Assembly: GCF_019602855.1 (NCBI RefSeq)
Contig: NZ_CP080767.1
Coordinates: 992,001 to 1,056,000, forward strand
Source: Cupriavidus pinatubonensis
GTDB taxonomy: Bacteria; Pseudomonadota; Gammaproteobacteria; Burkholderiales; Burkholderiaceae
Direction: 5' to 3'
Length of the DNA stretch: 64,000 bases
This document shows, one piece after another, positions 16,266-25,557 of the stretch. Position 1 is the stretch's first letter. Every line of letters begins with the position of its first letter. The position numbers and the translations under genes are program-made. The notes beneath the pieces were generated by a model. The model had not been told where the DNA came from, ran no database searches, and saw only the letters and a program-made list of their open reading frames with translations.

Positions 16266-18878
16266 ATGGCTCCTGACGATGCACTGATCATGGAAATGCC
16301 GGTGAGGATGGGTCAGGAGTTCGATATTCTGCTGACGCCCGTCTCGCGTCCGGAGCTGGGCGAGATCCGCATCGACGAGGACCTGTTCGCCGTCGGCCGG
16401 ACCGAGGCACCGTTCGTTTCCTATCCCGAAGAGCTGACCGCGGCGCTCTCGCGCCGGCACGCGCGGATCTTCGCCGAGCACGGCGCAGTCTACGTGGCGG
16501 ATCTCGGCAGCAAGAACGGCACGCGCATCAACGGCGCCGATGTCGCCGGGCATCCGCTGCGGCTCAGCGACGGCGACGAGCTTTCCTTCGGGTCGGCGCT
16601 GTCGTTTCACGTACGGCTTTCGCCGCGCGTGCCTGCGCCGGAGCCCCCGCGCGTAATAGTCACGCTGCAGCCAGAACGCAGCGACCTAGGCCTGCAGCCG
16701 ATCGAGCTGAGCGGCTTCCCGTACCTGATCAGCAAGGCCGACGATACGTTCGCGCGCTACCGCGACAGCCATCCGCAGCAGGTCAATTACCTGTCGCGGC
16801 GCCATGCGCATATCTACCTGAAGTGCGGCGTGCCGTTCCTGGAGGACCTGGGCAGCACCAACGGCACCTTCGTCAACGGCCACCGTCTTGCCGATCATGG
16901 CGTGCCGCTCAACGATGGCGACCTGATCGCGTTCGGCGGCAGCCATTTTGTCTACAAGGTCGCGGTGCAGCGCGAAGGCGATGCCGACGCTACGGCTACG
17001 CGTACCGTGTTCGCCGCGCCGGATGCCGTGGTCGACGTCGAGCCCGTTGCCGAGCATGCAGCGGCGCCGGCGCATGCACTGGATGACGACGCGGACAAGA
17101 CAACCTTCGTCGGCGCAGCCGATTCGTTCCTGGATATCTTCTGCGTCGACTACGCGGCGCGGCAGGAAGACGAGGTCAATGCCGATGCCGAAGCGCAAGC
17201 CGCGGCGGCTACCGATGCGTCAGTGCGCAAGGGAAATGCGTCGCGCAGCCGCACGGCGCTGCTTGCCGGAGAAGTCGCCGGGCGCTTCGGCCTGAATGAC
17301 CCGGTGCGCGTGCGGCGCGCAGCGCGATGGGGCCTGGTGGTGCTTGCGCTGATTGCCGTGGGCCTCGGTGCGCTCTACCTGCGCGGCATGCCAGAGCGCG
17401 ACGTGAAGTCGCTGCTTGCCGACGGCCAGTACGCCAAGGCGGCCAAGGCAGCCGATGCCTATCTCGTGCGGCACCCGGACGATGCGCAGTTCCAGGCCAT
17501 GGGCACGGAAGCGCTGCTGCGCGCTCACGTGCCGCAATGGGCGGGCAAGCTCAAGGCGAAAGATTTCAACGGCGCCGCTGCGGTGCTGGCCGAGATGGCT
17601 TCGGGCAGCCAGCACAACGCGGATGCGCACCCGCTGGTGCGCGAGCTCGAATGGATCGGCGACCTGGAGCGCTACTTCGCGCAGCGCGGCGGCGCGGAAG
17701 CGCCGATCCGGCTCTACACCGATGAGTCCGTCATACGCGGCCTGCTGACGCACTGGAACCAGGACACCGCTGCGCACCAGCGCGCGCTGGGGCGCATCGC
17801 CGGATACGAGCCGGCATTCCGGGACGTCTATGCGAGCGCGCTCAGTGATGTGCGCAAGCTGCAGACGGACGAATCGGTCTACCTGGCCGCGATCGACCGG
17901 CTCAATGCCACGATCGCCGCCGAACTGGCGCGCGACAAGCCCGAGGCGCTGCAGCCGGTGCTGGACGAGTACAAGGAAAAATACCCGCGGCTGTCCGGTC
18001 TGGACAAGCTGCAGGACGACCTGCACCGCTACACCGCGTTGATGCAGCCGCTGCGCGCGCGCAACCCGGGGCCGCTGGTGGCGCGCATGGCCGATGCGAA
18101 GTTCGCCACGCCGCCATTCCAGGCCCAGTACGCGCGTCTCTCGCAGCGCCTTCCCACTACGGACGTCGCGCGGCAGTACGCCGTGGCCGCGCAAGCGTGG
18201 CAGCGCGGCGACGGCGCGACCGCCATCGCGGGCCTGCGCCGCATCAGCGCCGGGCCGTGGGCCGACGACGTGGCGAAGGACGCCGCGCACAAGCAGCAGG
18301 TCGCCACGCAGTACGCGGCGCTGCAGGGCTCGCGTGGCGCAGGCGGCTATGAGGACAAGCTGCTCGGTTTCTACGCCATGCTCGATCCAGACGAGGACAA
18401 GTACTACGCCAAGGCCGTGGAGCCGGATGTCACCGCGATCCGCGACAGCGCCTTGCGGCGTGCGCGTGAGCTGGTGAGCCGCGCCATTGCAGGGTGGAAG
18501 CAGTACCGCGCCAACGGCCAGATCGGCGCCGACCAGCGGCTGGAACCCGGCATTTCGCCGAAGTTCCGCGACCAGGCCAGGCGCCTCGCGCAGGCGCAGG
18601 AAGATGCGCGGCAAGGGATTCGCATCGTCACCCAGCTCAAGGCTGGCGAGAGCGCCGATCTCGCGCAATGGAGCAAGGCGGAGGAGGAGATCCGCGCAGA
18701 GGTCGACCAGCAGCGCCGCGCCTTGCAGGAGCTGCGCATGGTGCTCGACCCGGCCGTGCTCAAGGCCAAGCTGGACCTGCTTGGCGGCGAAGCGGGGGGC
18801 GCAGAAGCGCCGGCTGCCGCGTCGGCTGCAGCGGCGGTCACCGCGGAAACTGACAAGCCGAAAGAGGCGCGGCCATGA
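16266..18878 (+). CDS. membrane protein with two FHA domains
   Basis: About 870 residues from the ATG at 16266; the start is uncertain, with further ATGs at 16290, 16296 and 16308. Two cytoplasmic FHA phosphothreonine-binding domains are visible. The first has LSRRHARIFAEHGAVYVADLGSKNGTRING (quoted here in part) and the second the LSRRHAHIYLK and DLGSTNGTFVNGH blocks. A single membrane segment (about 350-370, WGLVVLALIAVGLGALYL) leads to a long helical, TPR-like periplasmic region of about 500 residues. FHA plus PpkA-like kinase suggests phospho-dependent assembly or gating of the exporter. The stop overlaps the hlyD-like start (ATGA). Confidence 0.85.
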   Translation: MAPDDALIMEMPVRMGQEFDILLTPVSRPELGEIRIDEDLFAVGRTEAPFVSYPEELTAALSRRHARIFAEHGAVYVADLGSKNGTRINGADVAGHPLRLSDGDELSFGSALSFHVRLSPRVPAPEPPRVIVTLQPERSDLGLQPIELSGFPYLISKADDTFARYRDSHPQQVNYLSRRHAHIYLKCGVPFLEDLGSTNGTFVNGHRLADHGVPLNDGDLIAFGGSHFVYKVAVQREGDADATATRTVFAAPDAVVDVEPVAEHAAAPAHALDDDADKTTFVGAADSFLDIFCVDYAARQEDEVNADAEAQAAAATDASVRKGNASRSRTALLAGEVAGRFGLNDPVRVRRAARWGLVVLALIAVGLGALYLRGMPERDVKSLLADGQYAKAAKAADAYLVRHPDDAQFQAMGTEALLRAHVPQWAGKLKAKDFNGAAAVLAEMASGSQHNADAHPLVRELEWIGDLERYFAQRGGAEAPIRLYTDESVIRGLLTHWNQDTAAHQRALGRIAGYEPAFRDVYASALSDVRKLQTDESVYLAAIDRLNATIAAELARDKPEALQPVLDEYKEKYPRLSGLDKLQDDLHRYTALMQPLRARNPGPLVARMADAKFATPPFQAQYARLSQRLPTTDVARQYAVAAQAWQRGDGATAIAGLRRISAGPWADDVAKDAAHKQQVATQYAALQGSRGAGGYEDKLLGFYAMLDPDEDKYYAKAVEPDVTAIRDSALRRARELVSRAIAGWKQYRANGQIGADQRLEPGISPKFRDQARRLAQAQEDARQGIRIVTQLKAGESADLAQWSKAEEEIRAEVDQQRRALQELRMVLDPAVLKAKLDLLGGEAGGAEAPAAASAAAAVTAETDKPKEARP

Positions 18879-20257
18879 ACGACGCACAAGGCAGCAACCG
18901 CCTGAGGCCCCTGTCCGAGGCGCTGGAGGACCACGGCGGCGAAGGCATAGCGATCCTCACGGCCGAGCCGTGGCGGCTGAGCCTGCTGACGATCGTGACG
19001 ACGTTCGCGCTCGTGGTATGCGCGCTGATCTGGTCGTTCTTCGGACATGCCGATGTGATCGTCACGGCCGAGGGCACGCTGGCGCCGGAGTCGGAAGTCA
19101 GGCGCTTCTACGCGCCCGTGGATGGCGAACTTGCGGACCTGTATGTCGCCGAAGGGCAGCCGGTGTCAAAGGATGACGTGCTGGCCCGCCTGAACGCACG
19201 CGGCGCCATTGAGGCTGCGGCCAATGCGCTGGAGGCGCAGCTCAAGCTCGAAGACTCGGAGCGCGAATGGAAGCAGTTCCCCGAGAAGAAGGCGTTAATG
19301 GCGCGCCGCGCCGCCGCGCTCAAGCAACAGATCGACGTGGGCACGCGCCAGCATGAAACGCGCATTGCCGAAGGCACGACACGGCTGACCGAGCAGCAGC
19401 GCGCGCAGATTCAGGAGGCGCGCAGCAATGTCGAGAATTCGCGCCGTGCCCGAGACTTCGCGCGCCAGGAACAGGACCGCTATACGCGCCTGTTCGCACT
19501 GCCGGCCGGCGGCGGCGTGTCGCAGTCGCAGGTGGATGCCAAGCGCGCGGCCACGCAGGAGGCCGAGAACACGTTGCGCGTGGCGCAATCGCGACTGGCC
19601 GAACTGGAAGCGCGGCAGGGCCAGGAACTGAGCCAGGCCAACGTGCAGCTCGAAAGCAGCGGCCAGGAACTCGCCGGCCTGCGCGTGCAGTACGACGCGG
19701 CGATGCGAGAGATTGCGAGCACCGAGGACAAGCTGCGCCTGCAGGTGCAGACCGCGCGTTTAGTGGCCGAGGCAGCTGCGCGCATCCGCTTCGAGAACAT
19801 CGACAAGGACAACTTCCTGCTGATCCTGGCGCCGGTGTCAGGCGTTATCACGGACGTGACGTCGACCCAGCGCGGCGACAAGATCCAGGCCAATACGCCG
19901 ATCGGCGGCATCGCGCCCAATGACGCGCGCCCCGTGTTGAAGATCGCCATTGCCGAGCGCGACCGCGCGTTCCTGAAGGAGGGCTTGCCAGTCAAGCTCA
20001 AGTTCAACGCGTTCCCATACCAGCGCTACGGCCTGATCGAAGGCACGCTCGAATACATCTCGCCGGCGACCAAGCCGGGCGGGCCGGACAAGCAGCCGGT
20101 CTATGAAGGCCGCATCCGCCTCTCGCGCGATTACTACGCCGTGGGCGAAACCCGTTACCCACTGCGCTACGGCATGACCGCCACGGCGGAGATCGTCGTG
20201 CGCGAGCGCCGTCTGATCGACCTGGGGCTGGACCCGTTCAGGCAGGTGGCAGGCTAG
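18875..20257 (+). CDS. HlyD-family membrane fusion protein
   Basis: Periplasmic adaptor that links the inner-membrane ABC exporter to the outer-membrane duct. 460 residues: cytoplasmic N-terminus, membrane anchor at about 30-55, a lipoyl-like half (EGTLAPESEVRRFYAPVDGELADLYVAEGQPV), a long coiled coil at about 110-300, the second lipoyl half (LILAPVSGVITDVTSTQRGDKI) and a beta-barrel ending YPLRYGMTATAEIVV. It overlaps the FHA gene by four bases. Confidence 0.93.
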   Translation: MNDAQGSNRLRPLSEALEDHGGEGIAILTAEPWRLSLLTIVTTFALVVCALIWSFFGHADVIVTAEGTLAPESEVRRFYAPVDGELADLYVAEGQPVSKDDVLARLNARGAIEAAANALEAQLKLEDSEREWKQFPEKKALMARRAAALKQQIDVGTRQHETRIAEGTTRLTEQQRAQIQEARSNVENSRRARDFARQEQDRYTRLFALPAGGGVSQSQVDAKRAATQEAENTLRVAQSRLAELEARQGQELSQANVQLESSGQELAGLRVQYDAAMREIASTEDKLRLQVQTARLVAEAAARIRFENIDKDNFLLILAPVSGVITDVTSTQRGDKIQANTPIGGIAPNDARPVLKIAIAERDRAFLKEGLPVKLKFNAFPYQRYGLIEGTLEYISPATKPGGPDKQPVYEGRIRLSRDYYAVGETRYPLRYGMTATAEIVVRERRLIDLGLDPFRQVAG

Positions 20258-20346
20258 CGGGACACGGTATTCGGGGAGCGAATCGCGACCGCCGCAGTGC
20301 GGCGCTATGGGGATCGGTGCAGGGGCCGTTATAGGAGGGTAGGGCC

Positions 20347-21099
20347 ATGACTGGCATTGTGCGTATCGACGACGAGGTACTGGGCGTCGAAGAATTCATC
20401 CGCCTGCTCAAGTTCACCGGGCAGTTCGAAGGGCTGGTCGAACAGATGGTGCGTGACAAGCTGACCGTCCATGCCGCGAAGCGCGCTGGCATGAGCCTGG
20501 CGCAGGAAGAGATTCAGGAGCGCGCGGACCAGTTCCGGCGCGTGCAGGGACTGCACCGCGCGGCGGATATGAACCACTATCTCGACGCGCTGAGCGTGAG
20601 CCTGGACGAGTTCGAAGTCTTCATCACCGACAGCTTGTACCAGGAACGGATGATGGAGCAGGTCTGCAACGACGCCGCCGTGCACGAATACTTCCAGCTC
20701 AATTCGCCGCGCTTCGACAGCATCGAGGTCAGCCACATCGTGGTGGACAGCGAGGGCAAGGCCAAGGAGCTGATCTCGTACCTGCAAGACGACCCCGACA
20801 GCTTCGCCGAGATGGCGCGCGAGCATTCGATTGCCGATACGCGCGAGCGCGGCGGCGACATCGGCAAGGTCTTGCGCGGCTCGCTCAAGACAGACATCGA
20901 AGCGAAGGTCTTCAATGCGGAAGCCGGCGACTTGCTGGGGCCGTTTCCGGCGGCGGACCGCTCGTTCTTCGAAGTCTTCCTCGTGCGCGCGAAGCATCCC
21001 GCGACGCTCGACAGCGACGTCGCGGTGGAGGTGCGCCGGCTCCTGCGTGAAGAATGGCTGATGGCGAGGGCGCAGGAACATGTCATCGAAGCCCGCTAG
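20347..21099 (+). CDS. PpiC/parvulin-type peptidyl-prolyl isomerase, no signal peptide
   Basis: 250 residues. The N-terminal half is helical and SurA/PrsA-like (EEFIRLLKFTGQFEGLVEQMV). The parvulin domain covers about 115-215 (VSHIVVDSEGKAKELI, ARGHS-like AREHSIADTRERGGDIG, GPFPAADRSFFEVFLV). No signal peptide or membrane segment is visible, so it should act in the cytoplasm, possibly keeping peptide precursors export-competent. A good ribosome site (GGAGGG) precedes it, and the last 20 bases overlap the exporter gene. HlyD, PPIase and cNMP-type C39 exporters occurring together is, from memory, also seen in cyanobacteria. Confidence 0.88.
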   Translation: MTGIVRIDDEVLGVEEFIRLLKFTGQFEGLVEQMVRDKLTVHAAKRAGMSLAQEEIQERADQFRRVQGLHRAADMNHYLDALSVSLDEFEVFITDSLYQERMMEQVCNDAAVHEYFQLNSPRFDSIEVSHIVVDSEGKAKELISYLQDDPDSFAEMAREHSIADTRERGGDIGKVLRGSLKTDIEAKVFNAEAGDLLGPFPAADRSFFEVFLVRAKHPATLDSDVAVEVRRLLREEWLMARAQEHVIEAR

Positions 21100-24000
21100 C
21101 GAAGGCGCAGCGGCGGCCGAGGTGCCGTCGCCCGCGGCCGCGCCTGCATCCCCTGCTGCGGGTGCATCGCTCGCCGATTTCCTGTCGACGGTCGAGATCC
21201 TGTCGGCACTCACGCGTGAGGAGCTGGAGCAGCTCGCCGCCGCGGCGCAGACGCAAACGTTCGGCTTCGGCGACACCGTATGCAATGCCGGCGAGCCCGC
21301 ACCCGGCCTGTACATCATCAAGGCGGGCTCCGTGCGCGTGTTCAACGAGGAGCACGGCAAGGAAATCAGCATGGGCGTGCGCAAGACCGGCGAGGTCTTC
21401 GCGGATGTCGGGCTGCTGCGCGACTATCACCATGAATCGTCGGTGCGCGCATCGGGCAAGACCGAGCTGCTGATGATTCCGCGCAGCGTGGGCGAGAAGG
21501 TCGTGGCGCGCAACCAGGCGGCGCTGGCGTTCATCACGAGCTATGTGGCGATCAGTTCGGCCGGCGGCTTCGTGGCCCGGCTGTTCGACCTGCGCGGCAA
21601 GCTGGACCGGCGCGAGCTGGAAGACGCGGTGCGCAGCGTGGGCGTCAAGCGCGTGGCCGCAGGCAAGGAGATCCTGAAGCAGGACGGGCGCGACGACCGC
21701 CGGCTCTACGTTGTGCGCCAGGGCGCCGTGCGCATCGTGCGCAATGAGGACGATGACGAGTTTCCGCTGGCCACGCTCGGGCAGGGCGATATCTTCGGCG
21801 AGCGCGCGTGCGTGATGCGGCAGGAGCAGATCGCCTCGGCCATCGCCGAGACCGATGTCCGCCTGCTGGTGATCCCCGAAAAGACCGTGCAGCTCATCCT
21901 GGAACGCAATCCGCGCCTGCGCGAAGTGCTCGAAGAGCGCATCCGCGTGGTCGATCGCGAGCTGCATCGGCAGAAGAAGCTCGCCGAGCGCCGCAAGCGT
22001 CCGGTGCTGCTCGACCTGCAATCCAAGCCGGAGCTTGGCGAGCGGCTGATCCGCCGGTTTGCGCTTGTCGAGCAGGCCGAGGAGATGGATTGTGGTGCCG
22101 CCTGCCTGGCCATGATCTGCCGGCACTACGGGATTCCGATGTCGCTTGGCAAGCTGCGCGAACTTGCCAACGTGACCACGCAGGGCGCCACGCTGGAAAG
22201 CCTCGCGCGCGCCGGCGAATCGCTCGGCTTCACCACGCGCGGCGTGCAGTGTACGCGCGAGTCGCTGATGGGCTTCGAGCTGCCGTTCATCGTGCACTGG
22301 GAGGGCTACCACTATGTGATCGTGTACGGCGTCTCGGCGCGCTGGGTATGGGTGGCGGACCCGGGTATCGGCTTCCGCAAGATGAGCGCCGAAGAGTTCG
22401 AACGCGGCTGGAGCGGCACCTGCCTGCTGTTCAGCCCCGGCGAAAGCATGGCGCAGCTGTCGGTGCAGCGCTCGCCGTGGCTGCGCTTTATCAGCTATCT
22501 GGCGCCGTACAAAAAGATCCTCGCGCACCTGTTCCTGGCCACCTTCGTGATCCAGGTGCTCGGCGTGGTGCCGCCTCTCATCATCCAGAACATCCTCGAT
22601 GGCGTGGTGGTGCACCAGAATATCGGGCTGCTGCACCTGTTGATCGTCGGGCTCATCATCGCGAACTTGTTTTCGCAACTGATGTCGACGATCCGCGCGT
22701 ACCTGGCCAACTTCATGGTGCGCAACATGGATTTCGCCATGATGTCGCACTTCTTCAAGCACACGCTGTCGCTGCCGCTGTCGTTCTTCGCCAAGCGCAA
22801 GACCGGCGACATCTTCGCGCGCTTCCAGGAGAACCAGACCATCCGCGCATTCCTGACCGAATCCACGGTGACGACGGCGCTGAACCTGCTGATGGTGTTC
22901 ATCTACTTCACCATCATGTTTCTCTACAACGTCAAGCTCACGCTGCTGCTGATCGCGTTCGTGATCCCGATCGCGGCGCTGACCGTGGTGGTGACGCCCA
23001 AGGTCAAGACCTACGCGCGCGAGGTGTTCGCTGCGTCGACGGACGCCAAGGCTTATCTCATGGAGACGCTTGGCGGCGCGGAGACCGTGAAGGGCATGGG
23101 CATCGAGCGGCCTGTCCGCCTGCGCTGGGAAGCCAAGTATGCGAAGGCGCTGGAAAAGCAGTACCAGGCGCAGGCCTTCCACATCCTCGTCGGCATGATC
23201 AGCCAGTTGCTCAATGCGGCGACCACCATCGCCGTGCTGTGGGTGGGCGCCACGCTGGTGCTGCAGCGCGAGCTGACGATCGGCCAGCTGATCGCCTTCA
23301 ATGCGTTCATGGGCAGTGTGCTCGCGCCGTTGATGGGGCTGGTCGCGTTGTGGGGCCAGCTCAATGATGCCGGCGTGGCGATGGAGCGGCTTGGCGACGT
23401 GCTGGACCTCGAGCCCGAACAGAAGCCGCAGGACGTGATGTCGCGCGTGCTGCTGCCCGACCTGCAAGGCGAGATCGAGATGAACGGGCTGTACTTCCGC
23501 TATGGCGGCGAGGACACCGCCTATGTGCTCGAGAACATCAGCCTGCATATCAAGCCGGGCGAGATGGTGGCTATCGTCGGGCGCAGCGGCTCGGGCAAGA
23601 CCACGCTCGCCAAGCTGCTGGTCGGCTTCTACCGGCCTACCGAAGGCTCGATGAAGGTGGACGGCTATGAAATCGGCATGATCGACACCGAGTTCTACCG
23701 TGCCCAGGTCGGCTACGTGATGCAGACCAACCTGCTGTTCTCCGGCACCATCGCGGAGAACATCGCCTGCGGCGACGAAAGCCCCGACCGCCGCCGCATC
23801 GAGGAAGTGGCCAGGATGGCGGACGCGCACCCGTTCATCACCAAGCTGCCGCTCGGCTATGAACAGATCGTGGGCGAGCGCGGCATGGGCCTGTCGGGCG
23901 GGCAGATCCAGCGGCTGTGCATTGCGCGCGCGCTGTATCACGACCCGCGCCTGCTGGTGTTTGACGAAGCGACGTCGGCGCTCGATACGCAGTCCGAGAG

Positions 24001-24202
24001 TAATATCCTCGCGAACATGCAGGAGATCCTGCGCGGGCGCACGGCGGTAATCATCGCGCACCGCCTCAGCACCATCATGCAGGCCGACAAGATCCTGGTG
24101 CTGTACGAAGGCGCCGTCGTCGAGCAGGGCCGTCACGATGAACTGCTCGACCGCAAGGGCATGTACTACCAGCTGGTGCAAAAGCAACTGAGCTCAGCAT
24201 GA
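21080..24202 (+). CDS. HetC-like C39-peptidase ABC exporter with two cNMP-binding domains
   Basis: 1,040 residues. Two cyclic-nucleotide-binding-like domains (about 30-150 and 165-290, with GDIFGERA) precede a C39 peptidase with the expected Gln332, Cys338 (DCGAACLAMICRHYG), His411 (GYHYVIVYG) and Asp427 (VADPG). Then come a six-helix transmembrane domain (about 465-755) and an ABC ATPase: Walker A GRSGSGKTT, signature LSGGQIQRL, Walker B LLVFDEATSALD, and IAHRLS. Such transporters cut double-glycine leaders while exporting the core. The probable substrates are peptides A, B and C. The N-terminal domains may gate transport by cAMP/c-di-GMP or have lost ligand binding; I cannot tell. Confidence 0.95.
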   Translation: MSSKPASEGAAAAEVPSPAAAPASPAAGASLADFLSTVEILSALTREELEQLAAAAQTQTFGFGDTVCNAGEPAPGLYIIKAGSVRVFNEEHGKEISMGVRKTGEVFADVGLLRDYHHESSVRASGKTELLMIPRSVGEKVVARNQAALAFITSYVAISSAGGFVARLFDLRGKLDRRELEDAVRSVGVKRVAAGKEILKQDGRDDRRLYVVRQGAVRIVRNEDDDEFPLATLGQGDIFGERACVMRQEQIASAIAETDVRLLVIPEKTVQLILERNPRLREVLEERIRVVDRELHRQKKLAERRKRPVLLDLQSKPELGERLIRRFALVEQAEEMDCGAACLAMICRHYGIPMSLGKLRELANVTTQGATLESLARAGESLGFTTRGVQCTRESLMGFELPFIVHWEGYHYVIVYGVSARWVWVADPGIGFRKMSAEEFERGWSGTCLLFSPGESMAQLSVQRSPWLRFISYLAPYKKILAHLFLATFVIQVLGVVPPLIIQNILDGVVVHQNIGLLHLLIVGLIIANLFSQLMSTIRAYLANFMVRNMDFAMMSHFFKHTLSLPLSFFAKRKTGDIFARFQENQTIRAFLTESTVTTALNLLMVFIYFTIMFLYNVKLTLLLIAFVIPIAALTVVVTPKVKTYAREVFAASTDAKAYLMETLGGAETVKGMGIERPVRLRWEAKYAKALEKQYQAQAFHILVGMISQLLNAATTIAVLWVGATLVLQRELTIGQLIAFNAFMGSVLAPLMGLVALWGQLNDAGVAMERLGDVLDLEPEQKPQDVMSRVLLPDLQGEIEMNGLYFRYGGEDTAYVLENISLHIKPGEMVAIVGRSGSGKTTLAKLLVGFYRPTEGSMKVDGYEIGMIDTEFYRAQVGYVMQTNLLFSGTIAENIACGDESPDRRRIEEVARMADAHPFITKLPLGYEQIVGERGMGLSGGQIQRLCIARALYHDPRLLVFDEATSALDTQSESNILANMQEILRGRTAVIIAHRLSTIMQADKILVLYEGAVVEQGRHDELLDRKGMYYQLVQKQLSSA

Positions 24203-25509
24203 AGCTATATAACCAGGGCGCCCATCCGCCTGCCGCCGCCGGCACCTCCACCGTCTCGTTCGCGGGGCTGATCGAGAAGCTCGAGATCCTGCGCTCCACG
24301 CTGCGCTGGTCGTCGCGGCTCGAGCGCACCGATATCGAGAAGCTGCTCAAGCAGACCACCACGCTGCGCGATGAGGTGATGGGGCTGTCGCACAAGGAGC
24401 GTTTCGTGCAGGCCGCAACGGGCGGTGAGGCGCCCGTGCAGGAGGAAATCGAACGCATGCCGCGCGAGCGCCGGCAGGCGCTGCTCGAGCGCAGCTTTAT
24501 CTTCGAAGGGACGTTCGGCGATAACCCGAAGCTGCTCGAATCGCTGGAGATTGCCGAAAAGGCGGCGCCTACCGATCTTCCCGTGCTGATCGACGGCGAA
24601 AGCGGCACCGGCAAGGAGCTGATGGCCAAGGTCATCCATGCCAACGGTTCGCGGCAGGAGCGGCCGTTCATCTCGGTCAACTGCGGCGCTATTCCGGACA
24701 GCCTGCTCGAGTCCGAACTGTTCGGCCACAAGAAGGGCGCGTTCACGGGCGCCAGCAACGACCGGCGCGGCAAGTTCGAGAGCGCCCACACCGGCACCAT
24801 CTTCCTCGACGAAATCGGCGAGCTGCCGCTGACGGGGCAGGTCAAGCTGCTGCGCGTGCTCGAAGCGCACGAGATCCAGCGCGTGGGCTCGGACGAATTG
24901 ATCGCCGTCGACACCCGGATCGTCGCTGCGACCAACAAGGACCTGCGGCGCATGAGCAAGGAAGGAACGTTCCGCGAGGACCTGTTCTACCGGCTCAGCG
25001 TGATCCACGTATCGCTGCCGGCTTTGCGCGAGAGGCGCGACGAGATCCCGTTGCTGGTCTCTTATTTCAGCGACGAAGCGGCGGGCATGCTCAAGCGGCG
25101 CCCGGTCAAGCTTACGCCGAGGCTGCGCGACTTCCTGATGCATTACGAGTATCCGGGCAACATCCGCGAGCTGCGCAATCTGTTGTACCGGGTGTCGTGC
25201 CTGGCCGGTGATACGGCGGATCTTGTCCACCTGCCGGTGGACATTCGTCCGAAGCCGGCCGCGCTGGCCGTGGTGCCGATCGGGCCGGTTGGTGCGTTGT
25301 CAGCGCTGCCGACGTCGCTGAGCGAAGCCAAGCGCGCTGCCAGCGATGAAGCGGAGCGCGCGTTTCTGGAGCGGGGGCTGCAGGAAGTGGGCGGTACCGT
25401 TGCCGAGCTGGCGCGGCGGTGCGACATGAACCGTTCGCATCTGCAGATGCTGCTGAAGAAGCACGGGATTCATTCGAAGGACTTTCGGGGGCAGAGGGAG
25501 AAGGCGTGA
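24199..25509 (+). CDS. sigma-54-dependent transcriptional activator
   Basis: 436 residues, overlapping the exporter stop by four bases. The N-terminal region of about 95 residues has no receiver, GAF or PAS signature I recognise. The AAA+ domain follows: Walker A GESGTGKE near 133, the sigma-54 contact loop GAFTGA near 181, Walker B TIFLDEIGELP, and NKDLRRM. A Fis-type helix-turn-helix closes the protein (VAELARRCDMNRSHLQMLLK). Three sigma-54-type promoters in the same cluster are its obvious targets. The signal could be phosphorylation by the clustered Ser/Thr kinase, by inference only. Confidence 0.93.
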   Translation: MKLYNQGAHPPAAAGTSTVSFAGLIEKLEILRSTLRWSSRLERTDIEKLLKQTTTLRDEVMGLSHKERFVQAATGGEAPVQEEIERMPRERRQALLERSFIFEGTFGDNPKLLESLEIAEKAAPTDLPVLIDGESGTGKELMAKVIHANGSRQERPFISVNCGAIPDSLLESELFGHKKGAFTGASNDRRGKFESAHTGTIFLDEIGELPLTGQVKLLRVLEAHEIQRVGSDELIAVDTRIVAATNKDLRRMSKEGTFREDLFYRLSVIHVSLPALRERRDEIPLLVSYFSDEAAGMLKRRPVKLTPRLRDFLMHYEYPGNIRELRNLLYRVSCLAGDTADLVHLPVDIRPKPAALAVVPIGPVGALSALPTSLSEAKRAASDEAERAFLERGLQEVGGTVAELARRCDMNRSHLQMLLKKHGIHSKDFRGQREKA

Positions 25510-25523
25510 GAGCGGTGAGGGAC

Positions 25524-25552
25524 GGGGGGGCGCCCGGTTTGGCGAGCCCCCC
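25524..25552. terminator. GC hairpin between the convergent activator and tupA genes
   Basis: A GGGGGG arm and a CCCCCC arm flank an inner GCGCCCGG..GGCG segment. No T run is present, so termination strength is doubtful. Confidence 0.45.
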
Positions 25553-25557
25553 AACCT

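Noticed and set aside
21083..24187. 1,034-codon minus-strand ORF across the exporter gene
   Set aside because: His/Arg/Gln-rich antisense frame exactly under a gene with all ABC and C39 motifs; an artefact of GC-rich codon use.
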